A stretch of DNA of 64,000 nt from Vibrio syngnathi (GTDB taxonomy: Bacteria; Pseudomonadota; Gammaproteobacteria; Enterobacterales; Vibrionaceae). Location: the NCBI RefSeq assembly GCF_002119525.1, contig NZ_CP017916.1, forward strand, positions 124,001 through 188,000. The letters are read 5' to 3'. Shown in pieces: positions 1 through 9,271 of this stretch. Made by a program: the position numbers and the translations under genes. The notes under the pieces were generated by a model, which worked only from the letters and a program-made list of their open reading frames with translations, was not told the DNA's origin and ran no database searches. The first letter of the stretch is position 1, and each line of letters begins with the position of its first letter.

Positions 1-977
1 GGAACCATGCCTTCATGATAAAGCACATAAGAAAGCAGTAAGTAATCCATGTGGCTGCGGTGACAAGGCACGTAAACAATTTCGTGGCCGTCTTGAGCGA
101 GCTTACGAACGGTTGAAGCGTTGCTAATATGCAGGCCTTGGTACAACTTATTCCACAACCAACCAAGAATCTTCTCACCGCGTTTGATTAGTGAGTAAGA
201 GAAGTTCGCAGCAATCTCGTCCATGATGTCTTGAGCTTCTTTGCTCGCTTTCTCGATCGAAATGTTTTTTGCTTGTGCTTCGTCTTCAATCGCTTTTTTG
301 ATCGCTTCTGATTTTAGTAGGCGATCAAACAGAGCTTGGCGGCTTGGCAGGTTCGGGCCTGATGCCGCCAATTTTTGGCGAGAAAAGTGAATACGTGCCA
401 CGCGCGCCAGTTTATGCGCGATGGTGCTGTCGGTGCCGTGTGAGTTAGCCATGTATCGTAGAGATACCACTGGGCTAAAGCGAACTAGGCAGTCACGACC
501 TGCTAGCAATACCGCTTTTGATTTCTCTAAGCCATTCATTGCTTGTAGGTAAGGCTTCTGGTTATTTTCTTTACCAGGTTTACGCCCCCACAATACCGTG
601 GCAGGGATAACTTGAACGTCGAGTTCAGAGTCTTCAGCATGCAGTGAAAGCAGCTCAGAGAAGACTTCAATTGATGAGCTTGGTACATAATCATCGTCTT
701 GCAGTAGAGTTTTGCGAGAAGAGATAAAAACGTAGCGTTGCAGTGATTTGCCATTGATTTCAAGCTTGCTCAACGGATCAGGCAACCCTAATTCAAGTGC
801 ATGTTTTTGCAATGTAAGAATGTCGACACTAGAGCGAAACGGTAAGGCGTATACAATCGGTTTGCTCAAATCAATGTTCAAATCCTCTATGGGGTTTGAA
901 GGGATTGATGTGCTCTTTACCAATAGGGATAAAGGTAGCTTCATTAATGAACGTGAAAAAGATTGTCCAGAAGACAT
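1..977 (-). CDS. plsB: Glycerol-3-phosphate acyltransferase PlsB (3' part beyond window)
   Basis: This is the N-terminal ~325 residues of the inner-membrane enzyme that acylates sn-glycerol-3-phosphate at position 1, the first committed step of phospholipid synthesis. The frame is open from the ATG at 977-975 to the window edge. The translated N-terminus begins [10 protein letters not shown] and the visible part ends in the acyltransferase block I motif HRSHMDYLL (residues ~309-317), whose His and Asp are catalytic in the GPAT/PlsB family. The remaining acceptor-binding blocks lie off the window. It is divergent from dgkA across a 219-bp spacer, the same pairing as in E. coli. Identification is very secure; only the C-terminus cannot be checked. 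Confidence 0.96.
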   Translation of the reverse strand, partial: MSSGQSFSRSLMKLPLSLLVKSTSIPSNPIEDLNIDLSKPIVYALPFRSSVDILTLQKHALELGLPDPLSKLEINGKSLQRYVFISSRKTLLQDDDYVPSSSIEVFSELLSLHAEDSELDVQVIPATVLWGRKPGKENNQKPYLQAMNGLEKSKAVLLAGRDCLVRFSPVVSLRYMANSHGTDSTIAHKLARVARIHFSRQKLAASGPNLPSRQALFDRLLKSEAIKKAIEDEAQAKNISIEKASKEAQDIMDEIAANFSYSLIKRGEKILGWLWNKLYQGLHISNASTVRKLAQDGHEIVYVPCHRSHMDYLLLSYVLYHEGMV

Positions 978-1196
978 ATAGGTTCACTGCCTCAATAGTT
1001 ATTTCAATGTGCTCAAGCGTATCTCTATTTCTATAATGAAAGGATAAATCCTATGAGTGAAATAGGGATAAGCCTAGGCGTAAATTTAATCGATGCAAGA
1101 ATACCAGAAACTGGTCTAACCTTTTAATGGAAATAGTCATATTGCCGTTAAGTTTGTGGAAAATCATTCATCGACTGATTGAGTATAGGGTTTAAA

Positions 1197-1559
1197 ATGA
1201 CCAAAAAATCAAACACCGGATTCAAACGTATCGTCAAAGCGGCGGGCTTTTCATGGCAAGGCATCACGAGTTCGTTTAAAAACGAGGCTGCATTTCGACA
1301 AGAAGTCTTCATGGCGACGGTGCTTATTCCGTTGGCGTTTTACTTAGATGTAAGCCAAGTTGAGCGAATCTTGATGATTTCAGCAGTTGTGTTGGTGATG
1401 GTTGTTGAGTTGATCAATACCGCGATTGAAGCGGTCGTTGACCGAATTGGTAGTGAACATCATGAGCTTTCTGGGATGGCGAAAGATGTCGGTTCGGCCG
1501 CGGTTTTCATCTGCTTGGCACTTGCAGGTTATGTGTGGCTAGAGATCTTGTTTTTGTAA
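1197..1559 (+). CDS. dgkA: Diacylglycerol kinase DgkA
   Basis: This small inner-membrane kinase phosphorylates diacylglycerol to phosphatidic acid and recycles DAG released by membrane-derived oligosaccharide synthesis. The product is 120 aa, close to the 122 aa of E. coli DgkA. It has an amphipathic N-terminus, the conserved FKNEAAFRQE segment, three hydrophobic helices and the ELINTAIEAVVDRI motif that holds the active site. I chose the ATG at 1197 over an upstream TTG because it follows an AGGG ribosome site and gives the family length. It lies between plsB (divergent) and lexA (same strand, 94 bp downstream), as in enterobacteria. Confidence 0.96.
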   Translation: MTKKSNTGFKRIVKAAGFSWQGITSSFKNEAAFRQEVFMATVLIPLAFYLDVSQVERILMISAVVLVMVVELINTAIEAVVDRIGSEHHELSGMAKDVGSAAVFICLALAGYVWLEILFL

Positions 1560-1610
1560 TTCGCTAAAAATGAACTAAAAACAACCAATTGCTTTGCTTT
1601 TGTTCAGTTA

Positions 1611-1646
1611 CTGGATATACTCACAGTCAACTGTATAAAAAGACAG
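1611..1646 (+). promoter_or_regulatory. Two LexA operators upstream of lexA
   Basis: Two SOS boxes of the CTGT-N8-ACAG type lie in tandem just before lexA. The first is 1611-1626 (CTGG-N8-ACAG, one mismatch) and the second is 1631-1646 (CTGT-N8-ACAG, perfect). The pair with 4 bp between them mirrors the double operator of E. coli lexA and implies negative autoregulation. Confidence 0.93.
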
Positions 1647-1653
1647 GTGAATC

Positions 1654-2274
1654 ATGAAGCCGTTAACGCCCCGCCAGCAACAAGTTTTTGACCTTATCAA
1701 AAGTAAGATCGAAGATTGCGGTATGCCACCGACTCGTGCAGAAATCGCACGTGAACTTGGCTTCCGTTCTGCAAATGCTGCAGAAGAACATTTAAAAGCA
1801 CTTGCTCGCAAAGAAGCAATTGAGATTATCCCGGGCGCGTCTCGTGGTATTCGTATTTTGCTTGAAGACGCAGCGAACGAAGAACAAGGTTTACCCTTGA
1901 TTGGTCAAGTTGCCGCTGGTGAGCCTATTCTGGCCCAAGAGCATGTAGAAATGCATTACCAAGTTGACCCTGGCATGTTTAAACCACAAGCCGACTTCTT
2001 ACTTCGTGTAAATGGCGAAAGTATGAAAGACATCGGTATTATGGATGGCGATTTACTGGCTGTTCATAAAACACAAGATGTACGCGATGGTCAGGTTGTC
2101 GTGGCTCGTGTCGATGATGATGTAACGGTAAAACGCCTAGAACGTAAAGGTTCAACGGTGCTGTTACACGCTGAAAATGAAGAGTTTTCTCCTATCCATG
2201 TCGATCTAGAATCTCAACACTTGTCTATTGAAGGACTTGCGGTTGGTATTATTCGTAACACCGACTGGATGTAG
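1654..2274 (+). CDS. lexA: SOS repressor LexA
   Basis: LexA represses SOS genes and cleaves itself when it contacts the RecA-ssDNA filament. The 206-aa product has the N-terminal winged helix (residues 1-70, with [13 protein letters not shown] in the recognition region). It has the Ala88-Gly89 cleavage site in QVAAGEP and the catalytic dyad Ser123 (VNGESMKD) and Lys160 (VTVKRL), all in expected positions. The ATG at 1654 follows the two LexA operators directly, so the gene is autoregulated. Downstream lie a methyltransferase gene and then dinF; in E. coli dinF follows lexA directly. Confidence 0.98.
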   Translation: MKPLTPRQQQVFDLIKSKIEDCGMPPTRAEIARELGFRSANAAEEHLKALARKEAIEIIPGASRGIRILLEDAANEEQGLPLIGQVAAGEPILAQEHVEMHYQVDPGMFKPQADFLLRVNGESMKDIGIMDGDLLAVHKTQDVRDGQVVVARVDDDVTVKRLERKGSTVLLHAENEEFSPIHVDLESQHLSIEGLAVGIIRNTDWM

Positions 2275-2320
2275 TCAGTGCAAACAGCTTATTGATATTT
2301 ACTCTCAATAACTTGTTATT

Positions 2321-2339
2321 GTAATTGATATTCATTATC
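2321..2339 (+). promoter_or_regulatory. Fur-box-like operator
   Basis: The 19-mer matches 15 of 19 positions of the classical Fur consensus GATAATGATAATCATTATC, including an unbroken TCATTATC right half. It lies about 30 bp upstream of the methyltransferase start. Iron-dependent repression of that gene is an inference from this match. Confidence 0.7.
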
Positions 2340-2371
2340 ATCTTCTTTGTCGAGATACAAGGAAGATGATG

Positions 2372-3250
2372 ATGCCAAATCCAACCAAACCTCAAATGAA
2401 GCCGCTTATTCCTAAGCCGCGATCTTCTGTTCAAAAGGCTTCTTCTGATCAAGGGTCGGCGCATCAAGAATTCCAAGTCCCGACGAACCTTGTTCAACAC
2501 CTTTGGTTTCGCAGTCGAGAAAGCTTAGCCGATGATGGTCTCGTTTATGACCCTATCGCAGCGCAAGCCTGCAAGCGTTGCCAACTCGCACCTGAATGTC
2601 TGACTGGCGAACTCGATCAGCAACAACTTCTCTACGCAACACTGACTCAACTTTGTGACGCTCAAGTTCAACAATTTCTATCTCACAACCCAGAAGCTTG
2701 GATTATCAATGTTGGGGCAGGCCTCGATACCCGTTTCTACCGTTTAGATAACGGCCGTTGTCACTGGGTTGAATTGGATGTAACCGAGAATCTAGTTTGG
2801 AGACAACGCCTGTTCCACAAGAATGAACGCTACCGTTTAGAGTGTGGTTCGGTGGATGACCTGACTTGGTTGGATGAACTTAATATTCCAGAACAAGCTT
2901 CGGTGATGGTGGTGTGTGAACATGCTCTACTGGATTGCAATGAACAACAGACGGCGAACTTTATTCAGTCTTTGAGCCGTTATTTTACCCACGCACATGC
3001 ATGTTTAGTGTTAGCTGGGGATAAAAGCTCTAGTGCTCTGGGGCAAAAACTCGGTTCTGGAAAGTATGCACATGGCTTATCTTCTCCGATAGACAGCGTT
3101 CTTAATTGGCTGCCATGGGCTCAATGGGTAAAAGCGTTTTCTCCACTTGACCAGCAGTGTAATCGTTGGAAGTTGTGGCAACGACTCCTTTGTAAGATCT
3201 CTCAGGTCAAAAAGCGTTTAACGCCGCAATTAGTACTAGTTAAATGGTAA
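2372..3250 (+). CDS. Class I SAM-dependent methyltransferase, PPM1/LCMT-TcmP type
   Basis: The product has the NVGAGLDTRFYR motif (near residue 120), diagnostic for the leucine carboxyl methyltransferase/PPM1 superfamily. WVELDVTENLVWRQ follows as the acidic SAM-ribose loop. Upstream, SLADDGLVYDPIAA resembles the N-terminal cap of TcmP-like O-methyltransferases. The first ~45 residues are Pro/Lys/Ser-rich and probably disordered. Three in-frame ATGs occur at 2366, 2369 and 2372; the last has the best spacing from the AAGGAAG ribosome site. The substrate is unknown. The Fur-like box upstream suggests a link to iron limitation (siderophore or metabolite methylation), which is inference. It separates lexA from dinF. 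Confidence 0.85.
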   Translation: MPNPTKPQMKPLIPKPRSSVQKASSDQGSAHQEFQVPTNLVQHLWFRSRESLADDGLVYDPIAAQACKRCQLAPECLTGELDQQQLLYATLTQLCDAQVQQFLSHNPEAWIINVGAGLDTRFYRLDNGRCHWVELDVTENLVWRQRLFHKNERYRLECGSVDDLTWLDELNIPEQASVMVVCEHALLDCNEQQTANFIQSLSRYFTHAHACLVLAGDKSSSALGQKLGSGKYAHGLSSPIDSVLNWLPWAQWVKAFSPLDQQCNRWKLWQRLLCKISQVKKRLTPQLVLVKW

Positions 3251-3367
3251 TTCTAGAGACTCTGTATTTCGAAGTGCTGAGTACATAGCCGCTATAAGTA
3301 AAATTCCACAACATAGTGAAAGCCCACTCACTAGGTTAAACTATCGCCTCTAATCTAAGAGGTGATC

Positions 3368-4723
3368 GTGAAGTTATTTAATCCCCAAACCATTTTTCAA
3401 ACTTTATCCAATCAGGCGATGCACAAAAAAGTGCTGTTGCTCGCGATCCCGATGGTTCTTTCCAATATTACGGTTCCACTGTTGGGCTTAGTCGATGCTG
3501 CGGTTATCGGTCATCTGGAACATTCTTGGTATTTAGGTGGTGTGGCGCTGGGTGGCACAATGATCAGCGTGACCTTTTGGCTGCTCGGTTTCTTACGGAT
3601 GTCGACGACTGGTCTAGCCGCACAATCTTATGGTGCGGACGATGGCAAGCAGCTTGGCTTAGTTTTCGTGCAAGGCGTGACCATGGCTTTAGGCTTTGCA
3701 GGTGTATTTTTACTATTGCACAGCTTGGTTGCGGATGCGGTTTTCTCATTGAGCAGTGCCAGTGAGCAAGTCAAACATTATGGCCTACAGTACTTCTCTA
3801 TCCGCGCTTGGAGTGCACCTGCTGCGCTGACTAACTTTGTAATTTTAGGTTGGCTACTCGGGACTCAAAATGCCAAAGCGCCAATGTGGATGGTGATCAT
3901 CACCAATGTCACCAATATCGTTTTGGATATCGTTTTTGTTATCGGTTTAGAATGGCAAGTGGAAGGTGCAGCATTGGCATCTGTAATGGCTGATTATGCC
4001 GGTCTAACATTTGGCCTGATTTGTATTTACCGAATCTGGTTGAGAAAGCAGTTACCATCGCCATGGGATCTGCTTAAGAGAACCAGCCAAGGTTTGAGTC
4101 GTTTCGTAAAACTGAATCGCGATATCTTTCTTCGTTCATTATGCCTACAAGCGACTTTCACTTTTATGACCTTCCAAGGCGCAAGCTTTGGTGATGATGT
4201 TGTGGCGGCCAATGCGGTATTGATGAGTTTCTTGATGATCATCTCTTATGGGATGGATGGTTTTGCTTATGCAATGGAAGCTATGGTCGGAAAGGCGATT
4301 GGCGCGAAAGATAAAGAAGAGTTAAATCAGTCTTTGATTGGCACTTTCTTCTGGAGCTTCAATATTTGTTTGGTACTGACCATAGCGTTCGCGATTGCTG
4401 GGTCTAGCTTGATTCATATGATCACCACCATCCCAGAAGTGAAGACTCAGGCTGAAGTTTACCTACCGTGGTTGATTGCGATGCCGCTCGTTTCTATGTG
4501 GTGCTTCTTGCTGGATGGTATTTTCGTTGGGGCAACCAAGGGCAAGGATATGCGCAATAGTATGTTTGTGGCTACCTGCAGTTTCTTCATGATTTTCTAT
4601 TTAGCATCAGGTTTAGAGAACCATGCGCTGTGGTTAGCTATGTTGAGCTTTATGGCGATGCGTGGCATCGGTCTCGGTGTTTTATTTATTTCTCAGTGGA
4701 AGAAAGGTGAGTTTCTCGCTTAG
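3368..4723 (+). CDS. dinF: MATE family efflux transporter DinF
   Basis: This predicted 12-helix MATE-family antiporter has two repeated six-helix halves. It has the hallmark N-terminal sequence LSNITVPLLGLVDAAVIGHL and the LRMSTTGLAAQ segment, both very close to E. coli DinF, as are LNRDIFLRSL, DGFAYAMEA and LLDGIFVGAT further on. E. coli DinF is SOS-induced and linked to oxidative and bile-salt stress. I prefer the GTG at 3368 over the GTG at 3362 because the latter overlaps the AAGAGG ribosome site (3357-3362). This gives 451 aa. No clear LexA box was seen directly upstream, and the gene before it has its own regulatory site, so SOS control here is unproven. Confidence 0.93.
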   Translation: MKLFNPQTIFQTLSNQAMHKKVLLLAIPMVLSNITVPLLGLVDAAVIGHLEHSWYLGGVALGGTMISVTFWLLGFLRMSTTGLAAQSYGADDGKQLGLVFVQGVTMALGFAGVFLLLHSLVADAVFSLSSASEQVKHYGLQYFSIRAWSAPAALTNFVILGWLLGTQNAKAPMWMVIITNVTNIVLDIVFVIGLEWQVEGAALASVMADYAGLTFGLICIYRIWLRKQLPSPWDLLKRTSQGLSRFVKLNRDIFLRSLCLQATFTFMTFQGASFGDDVVAANAVLMSFLMIISYGMDGFAYAMEAMVGKAIGAKDKEELNQSLIGTFFWSFNICLVLTIAFAIAGSSLIHMITTIPEVKTQAEVYLPWLIAMPLVSMWCFLLDGIFVGATKGKDMRNSMFVATCSFFMIFYLASGLENHALWLAMLSFMAMRGIGLGVLFISQWKKGEFLA

Positions 4724-4835
4724 CTTAGATAGATTAGTTCAGGGGGCGATAAATAGAAGCTGTGCAGATAAAAAGGTATTTAGACTATCATGTTCTAATT
4801 ACTCGCATAGATATATAATTCAGTAGTTTAAATGA

Positions 4836-4858
4836 AAACAGCAAGCTCATGGCTTGCT
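4836..4858 (-). terminator. Terminator of sthA
   Basis: On the minus strand the hairpin GCAAGC-loop-GCTTGC is followed by a TGTTTTC tract, about 50 bp past the sthA stop. It could also slow the convergent dinF transcript. Confidence 0.6.
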
Positions 4859-4864
4859 GCTTAT

Positions 4865-4892
4865 GTATTTGGCCTTCAGGTGGTCAAATAGC
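4865..4892. repeat. Copy 1 of dispersed 27-nt hairpin repeat
   Basis: The inverted repeat starts GTATTTGGCC and ends TGGTCAAATAGC. The same pattern recurs at 53012-53038, 54478-54504 and 59201-59227. This copy lies between the convergent genes dinF and sthA. Confidence 0.65.
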
Positions 4893-4908
4893 TCTATTGG
4901 TTCTTTGT

Positions 4909-6309
4909 TTAGAACAAACGGTTAAGTCCGTTAAGCGCTGCTACGCGATACGCTTCGGCCATCGTTGGGTAGTTAAATGTGGTATTCACAAAGTACTCGA
5001 TGGTGTTAGCTTCACCTTTCTGTTCCATGATTGCCTGACCGATGTGGATGATCTCAGCAGCACGCTCACCAAACACGTGGATACCTAAAATCTCTTTAGT
5101 TTCACGATGGAAAAGTATCTTCAAGCTACCAATATCTTTACCTGCGATTTGAGCACGAGCTAAGTGCTTGAATGAAGATCGTCCCACTTCATAAGGTACT
5201 TTAGCCGCGGTAAGCTCTTGTTCTGTTTTTCCGACAGAGCTGATCTCAGGAATAGTATAGATACCTGTTGGGATGTCTTCGATAAGGTGTCGTTCTGCTT
5301 CACCTTTCACCACGGCTTGAGCCACGAATCGACCTTGGTCATAAGCAGCACTTGCTAGGCTAGGATACCCAATCACATCACCGACAGCGTAAACATGTTC
5401 AACACTGGTTTGGTAGTTGCTGTTGACTGATACTTGTCCGCGAGAGTCCGCTTCTAAGCCAACCGCACCAAGGTTCAGTTTATCAGTATTACCCGTTCGA
5501 CCATTGGCATACAGTAGGCAATCGGCACGCATTTTCTTACCTGACTCTAGGTGAATGATTACGCCGTCATCAGTGCCTTCAATTTTCTCAAAGGTCTCAT
5601 CGTTACGAATAACAACGCCGCTGTTCCAGAAGTGATAAGACAGAGCATCCGAGGTTTCGTTATCTAAGAAGGACAACAGGCGATCGCGAGTATTAATGAG
5701 ATCGGTTTTAACGCCTAAGCCGCGAAATATAGAGGCATATTCACAGCCGATAACACCAGCACCATAGATGATGATGTGCTGAGGATCGTGTTTCAGAGAA
5801 AGAATCGAGTCGCTGTCGTAGACACGTTCATGCAGGAAGTCGACATTGTCTGGTTGATAAGGGCGAGAACCTGTCGCGATAACAAATTTGTCTGCGCTGT
5901 AGTGTTCTTCAGTACCGTCGCTTTGCATTACAGATATGGTGTGGGTATCGATAAAACGTGCAGTACCGAAGACTAACGTGCATTGGTTGCGATCGTAGAA
6001 ACCTTGGCGCAAGCGAGTCTGTTTGTCTATGACCGATTTAGCATGTCCCAGAATATTGGAAAATGTTGAGTGGATACTTTTGTTGTTCTGACAAAACAGA
6101 GGGTTACTGTTGAATTCAATTATACGGCTTACGGCATGACGCAGTGCTTTGGAAGGAATAGTCCCCCAGTGGGTACAACCACCACCAACGCTGCTCTCTT
6201 TTTCAATGATTGCAACGTTCAACCCTGCTTTGGTTAACCCCATCGCTGCCCCTTCTCCTCCGGGGCCACTACCAATTACGATTACATCAAAGTGGTTGGA
6301 GTGTGGCAT
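4909..6309 (-). CDS. sthA: Soluble pyridine nucleotide transhydrogenase
   Basis: This cytoplasmic FAD flavoprotein transfers hydride between NADPH and NAD+ and drains excess NADPH. The 466-aa product carries the N-terminal FAD Rossmann motif [10 protein letters not shown] (residues ~13-22). It also has the SthA signature [13 protein letters not shown], in which the second redox Cys of related disulfide reductases is Thr, a known family trait. A central NAD(P) motif [14 protein letters not shown] and a C-terminal dimerisation domain follow. It is divergent from fabR, as in E. coli, but oxyR is not next to it here. Confidence 0.97.
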   Translation of the reverse strand: MPHSNHFDVIVIGSGPGGEGAAMGLTKAGLNVAIIEKESSVGGGCTHWGTIPSKALRHAVSRIIEFNSNPLFCQNNKSIHSTFSNILGHAKSVIDKQTRLRQGFYDRNQCTLVFGTARFIDTHTISVMQSDGTEEHYSADKFVIATGSRPYQPDNVDFLHERVYDSDSILSLKHDPQHIIIYGAGVIGCEYASIFRGLGVKTDLINTRDRLLSFLDNETSDALSYHFWNSGVVIRNDETFEKIEGTDDGVIIHLESGKKMRADCLLYANGRTGNTDKLNLGAVGLEADSRGQVSVNSNYQTSVEHVYAVGDVIGYPSLASAAYDQGRFVAQAVVKGEAERHLIEDIPTGIYTIPEISSVGKTEQELTAAKVPYEVGRSSFKHLARAQIAGKDIGSLKILFHRETKEILGIHVFGERAAEIIHIGQAIMEQKGEANTIEYFVNTTFNYPTMAEAYRVAALNGLNRLF

Positions 6310-6484
6310 AGATATCTTCCTTGTTATATTTGATTAACATTGCTTTAGCGAGATTTTAACTGATTCTGTTCTTGGGTACATGAAAAGGGCATCAGAGAGT
6401 CGGTGAGATCACGTCATGCTACTGAAAAAATAATATTTGGTATGTCGTATGTCTCCAAATGACGGTGCGGATATTGAAATGTTT

Positions 6485-6520
6485 TCTTTGAACGTATTTA
6501 CTTTGATACGTGAACAAAGA
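6485..6520. promoter_or_regulatory. Inverted repeat in the sthA-fabR spacer
   Basis: ACGTAT (6492-6497) and ATACGT (6506-6511) form a perfect inverted repeat around 8 bp. TCTTTG and CAAAGA flank it symmetrically except for unequal gaps. It lies ~120 bp upstream of fabR and ~180 bp upstream of sthA. It could be an operator or a leader hairpin; the protein is unknown. The rest of this 327-bp spacer holds only a direct repeat of CTTATATAA near 6535-6562. Confidence 0.4.
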
Positions 6521-6636
6521 GGTGTGTTTAGTGTCTTATATAACCAGAGTGCCTTATATAAGTAAGTGATTCGCGTTATATTGGATAGAGTATTAGACAT
6601 GCCTGTTTAGGCTGTAAAAGAAGATGTTGATAAAGT

Positions 6637-7278
6637 ATGAAACCAATGGGCATTCGCGCACAGCAAAAAGAAAAGACTCGTCGTAGCTTAATCGATGCGG
6701 CATTTAGCCAACTCAGTGCCGATCGTAGTTTTTCTAATCTAAGCTTGAGAGAAGTCGCTCGTGAGGCTGGAATAGCTCCGACTTCCTTTTATCGTCACTT
6801 CAAAGACATGGATGAGCTTGGCTTAACTATGGTTGATGAAGGTGGCTTATTATTGCGTCAGTTGATGCGTCAAGCTAGGCAACGCATAGTAAAAGAAGGC
6901 AGCGTGATTCGCACATCGGTTGAAACCTTTATGGAATTCATTGAAAGCAGTCCAAACGTATTCAGACTGTTATTGCGGGAGCGCTCAGGAACCTCATTTG
7001 AGTTTCGTGCCGCGGTAGCTCGTGAGATACAGCACTTCTCTGCTGAGTTAACCGAATATTTAATCACAACAGGAATGACAAGAGACGAAGCTTTTACTCA
7101 AGCGGAAGCCTCCGTCATCTTGGTTTTTAACTCAGGGGCAGAAGCATTAGATTTAGATCGACGTCAGCGAGATGAATTGGCTGAGCGTTTGATCATGCAA
7201 TTGCGAATGATGGCCAAAGGAGCTTTTTGGTATCGTAAAGAACGTGAACGTAACCGATTAAAAGGCGGGATTGAATAA
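6637..7278 (+). CDS. fabR: TetR-family repressor of unsaturated fatty acid synthesis FabR
   Basis: FabR senses the ratio of unsaturated to saturated acyl chains and represses fabA/fabB. The 213-aa product starts [20 protein letters not shown] and carries the helix-turn-helix [19 protein letters not shown] (residues ~38-57). The core [14 protein letters not shown]...[11 protein letters not shown] is almost the same as in E. coli FabR. The stop codon overlaps the ATG of yijD (TAATG), so the two are translationally coupled, as in enterobacteria. An inverted repeat upstream may be regulatory. Its targets are elsewhere in the genome. Confidence 0.96.
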   Translation: MKPMGIRAQQKEKTRRSLIDAAFSQLSADRSFSNLSLREVAREAGIAPTSFYRHFKDMDELGLTMVDEGGLLLRQLMRQARQRIVKEGSVIRTSVETFMEFIESSPNVFRLLLRERSGTSFEFRAAVAREIQHFSAELTEYLITTGMTRDEAFTQAEASVILVFNSGAEALDLDRRQRDELAERLIMQLRMMAKGAFWYRKERERNRLKGGIE

Positions 7279-7649
7279 TGTCGAATGAAAATAATACTGT
7301 AAACCGTGGTTCTGAAAGAAAGACACTCGTACTTGCTGTTGTAGCAGGTGTGTGTGGTGACGCACTGTTATCTTGGGTAACAATGAGCGAAGTGGGCTTC
7401 TCTATTTTCCCGCTGATTGCTTTAGTGTTGGCTGTACAAGCGCTATACCAAGAATACCTAACAAATCCAGTATCTGAAGATATTCCGTTAGTGGGTTTAG
7501 CTTGTTTCTTTGTAGGTGCATTTGGCCACTCGGCTTTTGTGAAAGCACAGCACCCTGATGCCGGGTCAAACTTCTTTGCGATTATCGTCGCGATGCTACT
7601 GCTCGCTTGGGTAGGTAAGAAGCTTGGCTTTATCGGTAAAACCGCTTAA
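7278..7649 (+). CDS. yijD: YijD family inner-membrane protein (DUF1422)
   Basis: This 123-aa protein has four predicted transmembrane helices: roughly residues 16-32, 37-55, 69-86 and 99-117. It has the compact sequence pattern of the YijD family (TLVLAVVAGVCGDALLSW near the start, LGFIGKTA at the end). The start overlaps the fabR stop by one base, which makes a two-gene operon. No biochemical function is known for the family. Conserved coupling to fabR suggests a role in membrane lipid homeostasis, but that is only context. A strong bidirectional terminator follows. Confidence 0.9.
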   Translation: MSNENNTVNRGSERKTLVLAVVAGVCGDALLSWVTMSEVGFSIFPLIALVLAVQALYQEYLTNPVSEDIPLVGLACFFVGAFGHSAFVKAQHPDAGSNFFAIIVAMLLLAWVGKKLGFIGKTA

Positions 7650-7663
7650 ACCAACGTATAAAT

Positions 7664-7693
7664 AAAAAAACGAGCCAATTGGCTCGTTTTTTT
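7664..7693. terminator. Bidirectional terminator between yijD and trmA
   Basis: ACGAGCC-AATT-GGCTCGT forms a perfect stem flanked by seven A on the left and seven T on the right. It can therefore terminate both yijD (+) and trmA (-). Confidence 0.95.
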
Positions 7694-7735
7694 GTATCTG
7701 CTGTTTAGCTTCAACGTTGACCTAGAGATCGAGGC

Positions 7736-8845
7736 TTACGCTTTACGCTCTAGGAATACACCAGCCTCCATGTGGTGCGTGTAAGGGAACTGGTCAAATA
7801 GAGCAAAACGAGTGATATCGTGCGTTTCGCTTAGAATATCTAGGTTCTCTTTCAATGTCTCAGGGTTACAAGAGATGTACATGATGCGCTCGTAACCTTG
7901 AACCATCTTACAAGTATCCACATCCATACCTGAACGTGGTGGATCAACAAAAATAGTGTTGCAGTTGTAGCTCTTCAGATCGATGTTTGCTTGTTGTAGG
8001 CGACGGAATTCACGCTTGCCTTCCATTGCTACGGTAAAGTCTTCTGCAGACATGCGGATGATCTGAACATTTTCAATCTTGTTCGCCGCGATGTTGTATT
8101 GCGCGGACTCTACTGACGGCTTCGCTAGTTCTGTTGCCAGTACACGTTCGAAGTTCTGTGCCAGTGCTAGTGAGAAGTTACCGTTACCACAGTAAAGCTC
8201 AAGCAAGTCGCCTTTGCTGTCTTGAGTGCAGTCGACAGCCCATTCCAACATTTTCTCTGCTACTTTGCCGTTTGGTTGAGTAAAGCTGTTTTCTACTTGC
8301 TGGTAGATGTAGCTATCACCATTCACATCTAGTTTTTCAATGACGTAGTCGCGATCCAGTACGATTTTCATCTTACGAGCACGGCCAATCAGGTTTAGAT
8401 TAAAACCTTCATCGTTTAATTGCTGCTTAAGTGCTTTAGCATCTTGAATCCACTGTTCATCCAATTGACGGTGGTAAAGCAGTGATACCAAAATTTCACC
8501 ACTTAAAGTCGAAAGGAAATCGACTTGGAAGAGCTTATGGCGCAGAGAATGGTTGTCTTTCATTGCATCCGTTAAGAGAGGCATTAGATCGTTGATCAGG
8601 CGGCTAGCCGCTGGGAACTGGTCTACGCGGTATTTTTCTTTAGTTTCTTGATTGAACATGACGTAATACATATCGTCACCTTCATGCCACACACGGAATT
8701 CAGCACGCATGCGGTAGTGTTGCTCTGGAGATTCATACACTTCCAGCTCAGGCACATTATATTCTGAGAACATTTCAGTAAGACGTTCAGTCTTTTCTAC
8801 GAGTTGCTCTTGGTAGCGTTGCGGGTTTACTTCTAAATTCGCCAT
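7736..8845 (-). CDS. trmA: tRNA (uracil-54-C5)-methyltransferase TrmA
   Basis: TrmA makes ribothymidine (m5U54) in the T-loop of tRNAs using SAM. The 369-aa product has the SAM-binding [16 protein letters not shown] (residues ~214-229), the conserved [10 protein letters not shown] and the nucleophile Cys326 in YISCNPETL. It also has the general base Glu360 in [11 protein letters not shown]; both residues sit two positions from their E. coli counterparts. No Fe-S Cys cluster is present, which distinguishes it from RlmD/RlmC. It is divergent from the btuB riboswitch leader, as in E. coli gene order. Confidence 0.97.
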   Translation of the reverse strand: MANLEVNPQRYQEQLVEKTERLTEMFSEYNVPELEVYESPEQHYRMRAEFRVWHEGDDMYYVMFNQETKEKYRVDQFPAASRLINDLMPLLTDAMKDNHSLRHKLFQVDFLSTLSGEILVSLLYHRQLDEQWIQDAKALKQQLNDEGFNLNLIGRARKMKIVLDRDYVIEKLDVNGDSYIYQQVENSFTQPNGKVAEKMLEWAVDCTQDSKGDLLELYCGNGNFSLALAQNFERVLATELAKPSVESAQYNIAANKIENVQIIRMSAEDFTVAMEGKREFRRLQQANIDLKSYNCNTIFVDPPRSGMDVDTCKMVQGYERIMYISCNPETLKENLDILSETHDITRFALFDQFPYTHHMEAGVFLERKA

Positions 8846-9055
8846 TGTTATGCCTTTTGCTGTCGTGCTTTTAAATCAAGAGCGCAGATTTTATTCAATC
8901 TCAGCACTATGTCCAGTGTTGTCCTAACAATGAGTAAAAGATCGTTCGTAAATAATAGCAATGTAATATCACTAAAGTTTTGTAGCACGGAAAATTTGAA
9001 TATTGACTGGACAAAAGAAAGATAGCTTAATAACATCTTTGCAAGCTGGTGCTAT

Positions 9056-9245
9056 CTAGATGTATAGATGGCTGAAAGGGAATCTGGTGGGAATCCAGAA
9101 CTGACGCGCAGCGGTAAAAGAGAACGAGTATTCATAGACACTGCAAATAGCATTTTGTGGGAAGTCGAATATTAGGTAACCGAAAGGTTGTGCTCTTGAG
9201 TCCGAATACCTGCCAGCGGCCAAGCCACATAATGTGGTTTGGTAG
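9056..9245 (+). promoter_or_regulatory. Cobalamin (B12) riboswitch of btuB
   Basis: The 5' leader of btuB contains the ordered elements of the cobalamin riboswitch core. These are GGTGGGAATCCAGAACTG (9087-9104), a GCGCAGCGGTAAAAGAG segment, the CACTG block, GTGGGAAGTCG, and the B12 box GAGTCCGAATACCTGCC (~9198-9214). A hairpin (CCAAGCCACA pairing with TGTGGTTTGG, ~9220-9242) follows just before the AGGA ribosome site at 9261. This points to ligand-controlled translation initiation, as in E. coli btuB. Boundaries are approximate. Confidence 0.93.
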
Positions 9246-9271
9246 GACTTTACGCGATTTAGGATCACAAC

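Noticed and set aside
3251..3367. LexA operator upstream of dinF
   Set aside because: A CTGT occurs near 3260 but no ACAG follows at the required spacing.
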